Assembly: GCF_034675845.1 (NCBI RefSeq) | Contig: NZ_JAUCCU010000001.1 | Span: 1,488,001-1,552,000 of the forward strand | Length of the DNA stretch: 64,000 bases | DNA from: Castellaniella sp. | Lineage (GTDB): Bacteria > Pseudomonadota > Gammaproteobacteria > Burkholderiales > Burkholderiaceae_B | Reading direction: 5' to 3' | In this document: one piece after another, positions 44,258 to 51,912 of the stretch | Numbering within the stretch: position 1 is the stretch's first letter | Layout: each line of letters opens with the position of its first letter | Made by a program: the position numbers and the translations under genes | The notes under the pieces: generated by a model | What the model saw: the letters and a program-made list of their open reading frames with translations, nothing else | The model's database searches: none | Told to the model about the DNA's origin: nothing

Positions 44258-44791
44258 TTATTTCTTCTTGGTTTCCTTCAGGATGACGCGCTCATCCGCA
44301 TAGCGCACGCCCTTGCCCTTATAGGGCTCGGGTTTGCGATAGGCTCGGATGTTAGCGGCCACCTGACCGACGACCTGCTTGTTGGCACCCTTGACCACGA
44401 TCTCGGTCTGTGAAGGGCACTCGATCTTGATTCCCTCAGGAATCTCGTGCAGGATGTCGTGGGAAAAGCCCAACTGCAGCTTCAGCTCGTTGCCTTGGAC
44501 CTGAGCGCGGAAGCCCACGCCAACCAGGTTCAGACGACGTTCGAAACCAGCACTGACGCCCGTGACCATGTTGTTGACCAGCGCACGAATGGTGCCGGAC
44601 ATCGCATTGGCTTCGCGAGAGTCATTGGCGACGGCAAAGTTCAGGTTGCCGTCTTCCTGGTTGATGCGCACATTGCCGTCCAGGGACTGTGTCAAAGTGC
44701 CCAGCGGGCCTTTGACTACGATCTGACCGGCGCTGATGCTGGCTTCGACGCCCTTGGGCAATGTAACGGGGTATTTGGCGATACGTGACAT
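44258..44791 (-). CDS. rplF: 50S ribosomal protein L6
   Basis: 177 residues with the duplicated L6 fold; the C-terminal signature reads EPYKGKGVRYADERVILKETKKK. It lies near the factor-binding site of the large subunit. Confidence 0.97.
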   Translation of the reverse strand: MSRIAKYPVTLPKGVEASISAGQIVVKGPLGTLTQSLDGNVRINQEDGNLNFAVANDSREANAMSGTIRALVNNMVTGVSAGFERRLNLVGVGFRAQVQGNELKLQLGFSHDILHEIPEGIKIECPSQTEIVVKGANKQVVGQVAANIRAYRKPEPYKGKGVRYADERVILKETKKK

Positions 44792-44805
44792 AGTGTTTTA
44801 CCCCC

Positions 44806-45201
44806 TTATGCCACGTAGCAGAGCACTTCGCCGCCCACGCCATTGGCACGGGCCTTGCGGTCCGTCATCACGCCACGGGGTGTGGAGACAATCGCCACGC
44901 CCAGGCCGTTCATGACCTGAGGAATGGTGGTGCTGCTCTTGTAGATACGCAGGCCAGGACGCGAAACGCGGTCGATGCGTTCGATCACCGGGCGGCCGGC
45001 ATAATATTTCAAGGTGATTTCCAGCTGGGGCTTGGCGGTTTCGCCAGCCACGCGGAAATCTTCAATATAGCCCTCGTCCTTCAGCACAGCTGCAATAGCA
45101 GCCTTAAGCTTCGAGGAGGGCATGGAAACCGACGTCTTGTTGACCATTTGTGCATTACGCACGCGGGTCAGCATATCGGCGATGGGATCGCTCATGCTCA
45201 T
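44806..45201 (-). CDS. rpsH: 30S ribosomal protein S8
   Basis: 131 residues: SDPIADMLTRVRNAQMVNKTSVSMPSSKLK and GLGVAIVSTPRGVMTDRKAR...GGEVLCYVA. In E. coli S8 is the translational repressor of the spc operon through the rplE leader; whether that applies here cannot be told from this reading. Confidence 0.97.
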   Translation of the reverse strand: MSMSDPIADMLTRVRNAQMVNKTSVSMPSSKLKAAIAAVLKDEGYIEDFRVAGETAKPQLEITLKYYAGRPVIERIDRVSRPGLRIYKSSTTIPQVMNGLGVAIVSTPRGVMTDRKARANGVGGEVLCYVA

Positions 45202-45212
45202 GTGTGATTCTC

Positions 45213-45518
45213 CTACCAGCTGGCCTTGGTCATGCCGGGGACTTCGCCGCGCATGGTCATTTCACGCAGTTTATGACGGGTCAGCCCGAACTTGCTGTAC
45301 ACGCCGCGGGCGCGTCCCGTGACCACGCAGCGACTGCGCTGGCGGGTGGGGTTAGCGTTACGCGGCAGTGCCTGCAGCGCCAGGCGAGCCTGGTAGCGTT
45401 CTTCGTCAGATTTGGACTGGTCGGCAATGATTGCCTTCAGTGCGGTGCGCTTCGGGGCAAATTTCTCTGCCAGTTTGGCGCGCTTGATGTCGCGATTGAT
45501 GAGGGAAAGTTTAGCCAC
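45213..45518 (-). CDS. rpsN: 30S ribosomal protein S14
   Basis: 101-residue zinc-independent (C-minus) S14: KLSLINRDIKRAKLAEKFAPKRTALKAIIAD and RCVVTGRARGVYSKFGLTRHKLREMTMRGEVPGMTKASW. No C-x2-C motif, unlike the short zinc form. Confidence 0.97.
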   Translation of the reverse strand: MAKLSLINRDIKRAKLAEKFAPKRTALKAIIADQSKSDEERYQARLALQALPRNANPTRQRSRCVVTGRARGVYSKFGLTRHKLREMTMRGEVPGMTKASW

Positions 45519-45527
45519 GTCAGCCCC

Positions 45528-46067
45528 TTAGTTGCGGAAGGGGAAGCTGAATGCGCTCAAGAGCGCCTTGGCTTCCTCGTCGGTCTTTGCGGTGGTGGTG
45601 ATGCTGATGTTCATCCCGCGCACGGCATCGATCTTGTCGTACTCGATTTCCGGGAAGATAATCTGTTCCTTCACACCGATGTTGTAGTTTCCACGGCCAT
45701 CAAAGGCACGACCGGAAACACCACGGAAGTCGCGCACACGCGGCAACGCCACGGCGATGAGACGATCGAGGAATTCGTACATGCGTTGACCACGCAGGGT
45801 AACCATGCAGCCGATCGGATAATCCTCGCGGATCTTGAAGCCGGCGATGGCTTTGCGGGTCTTGGTGATCACGGGTTTTTGGCCTGCGATCTTGGTCATG
45901 TCGCCAACGGCGTTCTCAATGACCTTTTTATCGGCAACAGCCTCGGATACACCCATGTTCAGGGTGATCTTGGTGATGCGCGGTACCTGCATGATCGACT
46001 GATAGCCGAACTTTTCTTTCAGGTCCACGGCAACTTTGTTGCGGTAGAAATCTTGTAAACGAGCCAT
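45528..46067 (-). CDS. rplE: 50S ribosomal protein L5
   Basis: 179 residues: ARLQDFYRNKVAVDLKEKFGYQSIMQVPRITKITLNMGV and RGMNISITTTAKTDEEAKALLSAFSFPFRN. Binds 5S rRNA and the P-site tRNA. Confidence 0.97.
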   Translation of the reverse strand: MARLQDFYRNKVAVDLKEKFGYQSIMQVPRITKITLNMGVSEAVADKKVIENAVGDMTKIAGQKPVITKTRKAIAGFKIREDYPIGCMVTLRGQRMYEFLDRLIAVALPRVRDFRGVSGRAFDGRGNYNIGVKEQIIFPEIEYDKIDAVRGMNISITTTAKTDEEAKALLSAFSFPFRN

Positions 46068-46077
46068 TTATTGCCCC

Positions 46078-46398
46078 TTATGCCTTCGCACCAACGACAG
46101 CGCCGTTGGAACGGAAAATGCGGACCTTGGCACCGTCCACGACCTTGACGCCAATGCGGTCGCCCTTGCCGGTTTCGGGATTGTAGATAGCCACATTAGA
46201 GATATGGATCGGCAATGTCTTGTCGATGATGCCGCCTGGCGTGCCAGCCATGGGATTACCCTTGGCGTGCTTCTTGACGACATTGATGCCTTCGACCAGT
46301 ACGTGATCTTCGTCGACACGGGCCACCACGGTGCCACGACGGCTGCGATCGCGGCCTGTCAGGACAATGACTTCGTCGCCTTTGCGAATGTTTTGCAT
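46078..46398 (-). CDS. rplX: 50S ribosomal protein L24
   Basis: 106 residues with a KOW motif: IRKGDEVIVLTGRDRSRRGTVVARVDEDHVLVEGINVVKKHAKGN. Early assembly protein. Ten bases separate it from both neighbours. Confidence 0.97.
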   Translation of the reverse strand: MQNIRKGDEVIVLTGRDRSRRGTVVARVDEDHVLVEGINVVKKHAKGNPMAGTPGGIIDKTLPIHISNVAIYNPETGKGDRIGVKVVDGAKVRIFRSNGAVVGAKA

Positions 46399-46408
46399 GA
46401 TCTGCTCC

Positions 46409-46777
46409 TTACAGCACTTCGGGCGCCAGGGACACGATCTTCATGAACTTTTCGGTACGCAGTTCGCGCGTGACCGGTCCGAAGATACGGGTACCGATGG
46501 GCTCAAGTTTGGCATTGAGCAACACGGCCGCATTACCGCCAAAGCGGATCAGCGAGCCATCTTTACGGCGCACGCCCTTGGCGGTACGCACCACCACAGC
46601 GTTGTAGATTTCGCCTTTTTTTACGCGCCCGCGAGGTGCCGCTTCTTTGACGGTCACCTTGATGATGTCACCAATGGCGGCATAGCGGCGCTTCGAGCCG
46701 CCCAACACCTTGATGCACATGACTGAACGCGCACCTGTGTTGTCGGCCACGTTTAGCGTGGTCTGCATTTGGATCAT
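46409..46777 (-). CDS. rplN: 50S ribosomal protein L14
   Basis: 122 residues: MIQMQTTLNVADNTGARSVMCIKVLGGSKRRYAAIGDIIKVTVKEA. First gene of the spc block. It is not adjacent to rpsQ here, so it depends on a promoter in the 335-base spacer upstream or on read-through from the GGDEF-EAL gene. Confidence 0.97.
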   Translation of the reverse strand: MIQMQTTLNVADNTGARSVMCIKVLGGSKRRYAAIGDIIKVTVKEAAPRGRVKKGEIYNAVVVRTAKGVRRKDGSLIRFGGNAAVLLNAKLEPIGTRIFGPVTRELRTEKFMKIVSLAPEVL

Positions 46778-46900
46778 GATTTTTCCTGTTCCAACTTAAC
46801 AACGAACCCCAGAGCATTTACTCAAGGCCACGCAGTCAGTTTTGGTCCCGTCAAGCCGACGCACCTTGCTGCGCGTAGGCTCTGGGTTGAAATTCCTGTT

Positions 46901-46920
46901 AGTGCAAATGATTTTGCACT
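46901..46920. repeat. Small inverted repeat in the rplN leader
   Basis: AGTGCAAA and TTTGCACT form a perfect 8-bp stem with a TGAT loop, about 125 bases before rplN. It could be a hairpin in the leader RNA or a dyad for a DNA-binding protein. No T-run follows. Confidence 0.6.
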
Positions 46921-47043
46921 GAAACCAGATTACCAGTTTGACCATGACCTGGCGCTTTTACGCGGCATTCATGCATGTGCCATCTTCTGTATGACTCATG
47001 CGATTCCACGTAATTCGCACCCGGCAAGTAGGCCAAGAACGTG

Positions 47044-47072
47044 ATTATAGACTAAAGCACATAAAAAACCAA
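47044..47072 (-). promoter_or_regulatory. Candidate sigma70 promoter for the spc operon (rplN onward)
   Basis: On the minus strand TTGGTT (complement of 47067-47072), a 17-base spacer and a perfect TATAAT (complement of 47044-47049) point towards rplN. The A/T-rich stretch upstream is UP-element-like. This would make spc transcription independent of the distant S10 genes. Transcription would start near 47037. Confidence 0.6.
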
Positions 47073-47112
47073 ATACTGCCCAGCCATCATCCAGCGGCGT
47101 TGGGTTTATGCA

Positions 47113-48663
47113 TCAGCTCTGGCGCGGCAAGGCGCCGTATTCCAGCACCATGGCACGCGTGGCCTGGTCATCGGCATCATCCACATAGACCCGCACCCCC
47201 ATGCCGATGGCAGTCTCTGTGACAGCAACCATCATTTGCACGCCACCGGGGCTGGAGAGCAGCTCGCGCACGAACGACCCCCCGAGCTTGACGTAGCTGA
47301 CGTTGATTTCATGGATCTTGCGCAAAGCATCGGGCTGTTGGTCGAGGCCGCGCAAGCCCACCGGGATGCCGACCAGAGCAAGCCCCTGCGTAAAGGCCTT
47401 GAAGGCCTCCAGGTGGCGCGTCAGGCCATAGGCATCCAGTTCGATGACCACACGCCTGAGCAATTCCGGGTCAGCAAAGGCGCAGATCCGACGGACCTCG
47501 TCCAGATACTGCACATTCAGCAGGGACGACACCGACATCCGCACAATCAATATACCGGAATGCTCGCCCAGCCAACTGAGCGCCAGTGCCAAGGCACGCA
47601 TATCGCAATCCGACGACAGGCCCAGCCGCGCAGCGGCAGGCATGAACAGATAGCCCGACATGGGCGGCAGTTGCAGGCTATCGTCCTCGCGCAGGTTCAG
47701 CGTGGCCTCATGGCGCTCAGTCAGGTCGTCACCCTCGTAGACGACCGGGCGCACATCCAGAGACAGACGGTCCTCGTCCAATGCCTGGGAGATCAGCGTA
47801 CGCCAGGAAGCTTCCCCCATGCGCAGTTCACCGGTTTCCCGGTCGGCATGGGAAAGGAACTCGACCTCGTCGTGACCGGCGCTTTCGGCACACATCAGGG
47901 CCAAATCCAGCCGCGTCAGGACCTCCTTGGGGGAGCACTGGACGGTGTAGTCCGTCAGGGCAAAGGCCCAGCGCGACAGATTCTGGCTATCGAGATTGAC
48001 TCTCAGGGTCTCGAATAGCTCGTGCAGTCGCTGAATCGGGCGCATGACCTCGGGGCCTCCACCCACCGGCAGCAGCACGGCAAAGTCCGCCCCATTCAGG
48101 CGGGCTGGAAGCGCCTTGGCCTGCGGATATTCAGTCAGGACCTCGGTGACCCGGGTACCCACAAGATGCAGCCAGTCATCGATCTCCTGGCGGTCGCTTT
48201 GATTTTGCAGGCGCGCCATATCGCGCTGACGCACCAGCAGCACATAGCCGCTGACCGCTCCCTGCCGCGAATCATCGCGCAGGACGCGCTTGAGTTCGTT
48301 GAGAAAGAATGCGCGGTTGGCCAATCCCGTGACCGGGTCGCGATTGAGTTCAAGCTCAAGCTGCTCGATGCGCGCCATCTGCTCATCCATCGTGGGCGAC
48401 ACCCGCTCTCGAACCTCGTCGAGAAGCTCGGCATTGTCAGTGGCTTCGGGGGGCTTGACCTTGATCTCGGGGCTGGCGGCGAAAGAGCCTGCAACCCTGG
48501 CCTTATGCAGCGTGATCAGCAGGATCAACAAGAACAGTGCCCAGAAACCAGCCACGCTCGCCACCAGCCAGGTCTGCGACGCCCCGACGGCAGGCACGCC
48601 AATCAGAATTCCCGCCATGACCAGCGTTGAAATCACCAGCAGCCAGCGCACCGATGCCATCAT
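47113..48663 (-). CDS. Membrane protein with degenerate GGDEF and EAL domains
   Basis: 516 residues. Two membrane helices (about 6-24 and 31-53) with almost no periplasmic loop, then a short coiled-coil-like segment and a diguanylate-cyclase fold opening NRDPVTGLANRAFFLNELKRV (about 108-127). The GGDEF signature reads NGADF (190-194). The EAL-type domain from about 290 has EAT (319-321) for EAL, and the metal-ligand motifs (N in SVNLS, E-x-T/E, DDFG, K-I-D) read SVSSL, ELDAY, RGLDQ and VKLGG. Neither enzyme activity is expected. A role as c-di-GMP receptor or protein-interaction scaffold, LapD-like in logic but without LapD's periplasmic domain, is inference. It lies alone between spc and the fatty-acid cassette. 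Confidence 0.85.
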   Translation of the reverse strand: MMASVRWLLVISTLVMAGILIGVPAVGASQTWLVASVAGFWALFLLILLITLHKARVAGSFAASPEIKVKPPEATDNAELLDEVRERVSPTMDEQMARIEQLELELNRDPVTGLANRAFFLNELKRVLRDDSRQGAVSGYVLLVRQRDMARLQNQSDRQEIDDWLHLVGTRVTEVLTEYPQAKALPARLNGADFAVLLPVGGGPEVMRPIQRLHELFETLRVNLDSQNLSRWAFALTDYTVQCSPKEVLTRLDLALMCAESAGHDEVEFLSHADRETGELRMGEASWRTLISQALDEDRLSLDVRPVVYEGDDLTERHEATLNLREDDSLQLPPMSGYLFMPAAARLGLSSDCDMRALALALSWLGEHSGILIVRMSVSSLLNVQYLDEVRRICAFADPELLRRVVIELDAYGLTRHLEAFKAFTQGLALVGIPVGLRGLDQQPDALRKIHEINVSYVKLGGSFVRELLSSPGGVQMMVAVTETAIGMGVRVYVDDADDQATRAMVLEYGALPRQS

Positions 48664-48876
48664 GCTTCCCTATTACGATTCATGTAACCATGAAAGTGTA
48701 TCCTCTGCTCGGAAAAACCCCAACACGTATCTACGCATTCTTCGACAAGGCCAGCGTCGACAGGAGCAAAACCTCGCCTTAAGTCCATCAAAGATTACAG
48801 AGAATGACGCTGCCCCATCAGCATCTAAGGGGTAACACGGATACCTTTTTCTTTGGGCTTGTGTATAGTTTTAAAA

Positions 48877-48886
48877 CAAACGTTTG
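48877..48886. promoter_or_regulatory. CAAACGTTTG palindrome, candidate operator of the TetR-family gene
   Basis: A perfect 10-base palindrome lying 8 bases before the chosen start codon and 7 bases after a TATAGT hexamer (48864-48869). Binding here would cover the transcription start, typical of TetR-family autorepression. Half-sites of the CAAAC...GTTTG kind are known for fatty-acid responsive TetR regulators. I did not find a second copy before fadL. Confidence 0.5.
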
Positions 48887-48894
48887 AACTACAA

Positions 48895-49653
48895 ATGACA
48901 CTATCTCGATCCACACTCACTCGCGATGCCATCCTGGATGCTGCCGAACACTTGTTCGCCGGGCAGGGGCACGACAAAACATCCATGCGCCAGATCACCA
49001 AGGCGGCTGGGGTCAACCTGTCTGCGGTCAACTACCATTTTGGCTCGAAGGACGCGCTGATCGAAGCGGTATTTCAACGCCGCCTGACCGATCTGAACGA
49101 TGAGCGCCTGGCCATCCTGGATGCTCTGGAAGCCCAGGCGCATGGCCAGCCCCTGAAGCCCTCCGCCATTGTAGAGGCCTATTTTGGTCCCCTGGTGCGG
49201 CATGCCTGCAGCGCCGGCGCCGAACGCCGGGCCTTCATCCCCCTGCAAAGCACCAACCAGTCCGACCCCAATGGCGCCATCACGGCCCTATTCGAGGCCG
49301 AACGCTCTATCGTGGCCCATCGGTTCACCAGAGCCCTGCTGGCCTCTTTGCCCGGGGTTCCCGAAACCGAAATCGTCTGGCGCTTTCACTTCATGTTGGG
49401 GGCGACCGCCTACGCCATCATGGGGGCCGAAAGCTCCAACCAAATCCTGAACCTCAGCGGCGTCAATGACCTCGACGCCCCTGCCTTGCTGAGCCGCCTG
49501 ATGGCATTTTTATTGGGCGGCCTGCGCGCACCACTACCCGCCCAGTCCGTTTCGGCCAACAAAACCAGCCTCTCGCACATAGACCCGGCCACGACAGACC
49601 GGCCCAGCTCATCCTCACCAAAGGGGGCTTCCATGCAAGCAAACGATGGATAA
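48895..49653 (+). CDS. TetR/AcrR-family transcriptional regulator
   Basis: 252 residues from the ATG at 48895; upstream in-frame starts (48853) would put the palindromic operator inside the gene and add residues unlike the family. The N-terminal helix-turn-helix is LTRDAILDAAEHLFAGQGHDKTSMRQITKAAGVNLSAVNYHFGSKDALIEAVF. A ligand-binding domain and a polar Ser/Thr-rich tail follow. It is upstream of, and co-directional with, a fadL/fadD cassette, so acyl-CoA or fatty acid is a plausible inducer. That is inferred from neighbours only. Confidence 0.88.
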   Translation: MTLSRSTLTRDAILDAAEHLFAGQGHDKTSMRQITKAAGVNLSAVNYHFGSKDALIEAVFQRRLTDLNDERLAILDALEAQAHGQPLKPSAIVEAYFGPLVRHACSAGAERRAFIPLQSTNQSDPNGAITALFEAERSIVAHRFTRALLASLPGVPETEIVWRFHFMLGATAYAIMGAESSNQILNLSGVNDLDAPALLSRLMAFLLGGLRAPLPAQSVSANKTSLSHIDPATTDRPSSSSPKGASMQANDG

Positions 49654-49726
49654 GCCCACGCTACAGCCGGTCTGACCCCGGCACTTCCCTAAATACCCAG
49701 TAACGCGGCGCCTACCGACGCCGTGT

Positions 49727-49789
49727 GGGTTTTTGCACGCCTAAATAGCCGCACCACCCCGGTCGGCAGGGGTTTTTGCGCGCCTGAAT
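49727..49789. repeat. Pair of 20-base direct repeats upstream of fadL
   Basis: GGGTTTTTGCACGCCTAAAT (49727-49746) recurs as GGGTTTTTGCGCGCCTGAAT (49770-49789), matching at 18 of 20 positions with a 43-base period. Both copies follow a GC-rich stretch and contain five T. They may be tandem weak terminators after the TetR gene, or two binding sites for a regulator of fadL. The whole spacer 49654-49826 holds no gene. Confidence 0.6.
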
Positions 49790-49826
49790 TCTGGCAGGCC
49801 ATCCCCATTACTTTGGAGTAGACACC

Positions 49827-51167
49827 ATGAAACAACAATACCCGACCCGGATACTGTCGGCTCTCATTATCGGCTTGGGCAGCGTCAGCATCGCCCACGC
49901 GGCGGGATTCCAGCTGCTGGAACAAAACGCCAGCGGCATCGGCAGCTCTTATGCCGGCTCTGCCGCCATTGCCGAAGACGCCAGCACCATTTATTTCAAT
50001 CCCGCCGGCATGACCTTACTGCCCGGCATGAACGTCAGCGCAGGCGCGGTTGCCATCAAGCCGAATTTCGAATTCTCGGATGGTGGCACCACTGGGCCGA
50101 CCACCTTTGGCGGCGCCCCGTTGGGCCCGCTGGGCGGTCGTGCCACCGGTGGTGGCGACGGGGGCAACGCCGGCTCCTGGGGCGTGGTCCCCAATGCCTA
50201 CTTCAGCTGGCAAGTTGCAGATCGCTGGTGGCTGGGACTTGGTGTGGGCGCACCTTTCGGCCTGATGACCGACTATGAAAAAGACTGGGCCGGTCGCTAT
50301 CACTCTGAAAAATTTTCTATTGAAAGCATCAACATCAACCCCTCTATCGCCTTTAAGGTCACCGATACCTTGTCGGTGGGCGCCGGCGTGAACTGGATGC
50401 AATTGAAAGCCGACTACCGCAAGGCACAGTTCGTGCCCGGCCTGCTCGGACCTGGCTCTGGTGGCGACCTGAATGCCAAGGTCAAGGCCAAAGGGGACGG
50501 CTGGGGCTGGAACGTCGGCCTGACCTGGCAGGCCACCCCAGCCACCCGCCTGGGCCTGTCCTATCGGTCCAAAGTCCGGATCGATGCCGATGGCACCACC
50601 GAGATTTCCAACCGCAACGTCGGCGCGGCCATCAGAATCCCGGCTATTGGAGGGCTGCAGGGCTCGTATGATGCCGATGCCTCGATTGAGCTGCCCGATA
50701 CGGCGATCTTCAGCCTGGTCCACCAGCTCAATGAGCGCTGGACGCTGCTGGGTGATGTGTCCTGGACGGGCTGGAGCAGCATCCCCGAACTGCAAATCAA
50801 CAATGCAGGCATACCGGACGCCAATCTGGATCTGCGCTTCAAGGACGCCTGGCGCGTCGCCCTGGGCGCGCACTACCGCTATAGCGACAGCTGGACCTTC
50901 AAGGGCGGCGTCGCCTGGGATCAATCCCCGGTGCGCGATGCCGCCTACCGCCCATCGGCCTTACCTGACAACAACCGTTATTGGGTCTCGCTGGGCGCGA
51001 AATACAACTTCAATAAATCCACCAGCGTGGATGTCGGCTACGCCCACCTGTTCGTCAAGAGCACGTCGGTGGATAACAGCTCGGCGACTTCCACGGCAGG
51101 CACGTTAAAGGGCGACTACAAGAGCAGCGCAGACCTGATTGGTGTGCAGTTCTCGCATCGCTTCTAA
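49827..51167 (+). CDS. fadL: FadL/OmpP1/TodX family outer-membrane transporter
   Basis: 446 residues. The signal peptide ends AHA, and the mature protein starts AGFQLLEQNASGIGSSYAGSAA, the N-terminal hatch region of FadL. The N-P-A-G-M motif (YFNPAGMTLLPG) follows, then alternating beta strands to a C-terminal phenylalanine (FSHRF) typical of outer-membrane barrels. It would take up long-chain fatty acids or similar hydrophobic molecules. TTGGAG stands before the start. A strong hairpin follows its stop. Confidence 0.93.
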   Translation: MKQQYPTRILSALIIGLGSVSIAHAAGFQLLEQNASGIGSSYAGSAAIAEDASTIYFNPAGMTLLPGMNVSAGAVAIKPNFEFSDGGTTGPTTFGGAPLGPLGGRATGGGDGGNAGSWGVVPNAYFSWQVADRWWLGLGVGAPFGLMTDYEKDWAGRYHSEKFSIESININPSIAFKVTDTLSVGAGVNWMQLKADYRKAQFVPGLLGPGSGGDLNAKVKAKGDGWGWNVGLTWQATPATRLGLSYRSKVRIDADGTTEISNRNVGAAIRIPAIGGLQGSYDADASIELPDTAIFSLVHQLNERWTLLGDVSWTGWSSIPELQINNAGIPDANLDLRFKDAWRVALGAHYRYSDSWTFKGGVAWDQSPVRDAAYRPSALPDNNRYWVSLGAKYNFNKSTSVDVGYAHLFVKSTSVDNSSATSTAGTLKGDYKSSADLIGVQFSHRF

Positions 51168-51180
51168 AGCCACCACCGCA

Positions 51181-51219
51181 TGCGTCCTGGCTGGCCGATC
51201 CATTCGGCCCCAGGACGCA
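51181..51219. terminator. Hairpin after fadL (possible terminator or processing site)
   Basis: TGCGTCCTGG (51181-51190) pairs with CCAGGACGCA (51210-51219), and the inside GGCCGA/TCGGCC continues the stem with a two-base bulge and loop TCCAT. Only a weak T-stretch follows on the plus strand (CATCATTTGG), so termination may be partial. It separates fadL from the next gene, which starts 36 bases later. Confidence 0.6.
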
Positions 51220-51255
51220 TCATTTGGATGAAGTCTGAATTTGGAGTCGCCACAC

Positions 51256-51882
51256 ATGAATTTCGATCAAAAGCCGCTTGGATTCCTGAGCAATAAACGC
51301 ATCGGACTGGCCTCGGTGGTACTGGCTGCCGCTGGCTTGTGGGCAATGCCTCCCATGGCTCAGGCAGTCACGGTCGCCTCGGTGGACGTCCCGGCGGAAC
51401 AAAGCCTGGACGGCACCGCGCTGGTGCTCAATGGGGCAGGCCTGCGCCAGCGTTTTGTCTTCCAGGTGTATGTTGCTGCCCTGTACGTGCCGCAGAAAAC
51501 ACAGGATGTTCAGGCTATTCTAGATAGCCAGGCACCCCAGTTGCTACGCCTGACGCTGCTGCGCGATATCACCAGCAAAGCCCTGACTGATGCCCTGAAC
51601 GATGGCCTGAAGGCCAACAACACCGAAGCCCAACTGGCCGAAATGAGCAATACGATCCGCGACTTTGAAGCATTCATGCAGACTGGCGGTGAAGGCGTGT
51701 CCGGTGACCGGGTGGATATCCGTTTCAACCAGGGGAAGGTATCGGTATCATTCAAGGACAAGGCACTGGGCGAGGTTTCGGACCCACGTTTTGCCAGCGC
51801 CTTGCTCAAGGTCTGGCTTGGGCCGGAGCCCGCCCAGGCCTCTCTGAAACAAGCCCTGCTGGGCCAGGCACCAGCCAACTGA
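51256..51882 (+). CDS. Chalcone isomerase-like periplasmic protein
   Basis: 208 residues from the ATG at 51256 (an upstream ATG at 51241 adds five). The signal peptide ends AQA-VTVASVDVP. The mature part, LNGAGLRQRFVFQVYVAALYVPQKTQDVQAIL, LRLTLLRDITSKALTDALNDGLKAN and DIRFNQGKVSVSFKDKALGEV, matches the bacterial chalcone-isomerase-like domain. Relatives of this fold bind fatty acids rather than catalysing flavonoid chemistry. Its place between fadL and fadD suggests a periplasmic fatty-acid carrier; this is inference. Confidence 0.85.
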   Translation: MNFDQKPLGFLSNKRIGLASVVLAAAGLWAMPPMAQAVTVASVDVPAEQSLDGTALVLNGAGLRQRFVFQVYVAALYVPQKTQDVQAILDSQAPQLLRLTLLRDITSKALTDALNDGLKANNTEAQLAEMSNTIRDFEAFMQTGGEGVSGDRVDIRFNQGKVSVSFKDKALGEVSDPRFASALLKVWLGPEPAQASLKQALLGQAPAN

Positions 51883-51912
51883 CTTTTAGCGACTGCATTA
51901 AGGAAACCCACC

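Larger units (their letters stand above)
46778..47112 (-). other. Gene-free spacer upstream of rplN (putative spc-operon leader)
   Basis: 335 bases between the stop of the GGDEF-EAL gene and the start of rplN, with no plausible gene on either strand. It is less GC-rich than its flanks. It contains a promoter-like pair (47044-47072), a small inverted repeat (46901-46920), and GGAACAGGAAAA before rplN as a ribosome binding region. If the promoter is used, the 5' leader is about 260 bases, long enough for a regulatory RNA structure. Confidence 0.6.
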
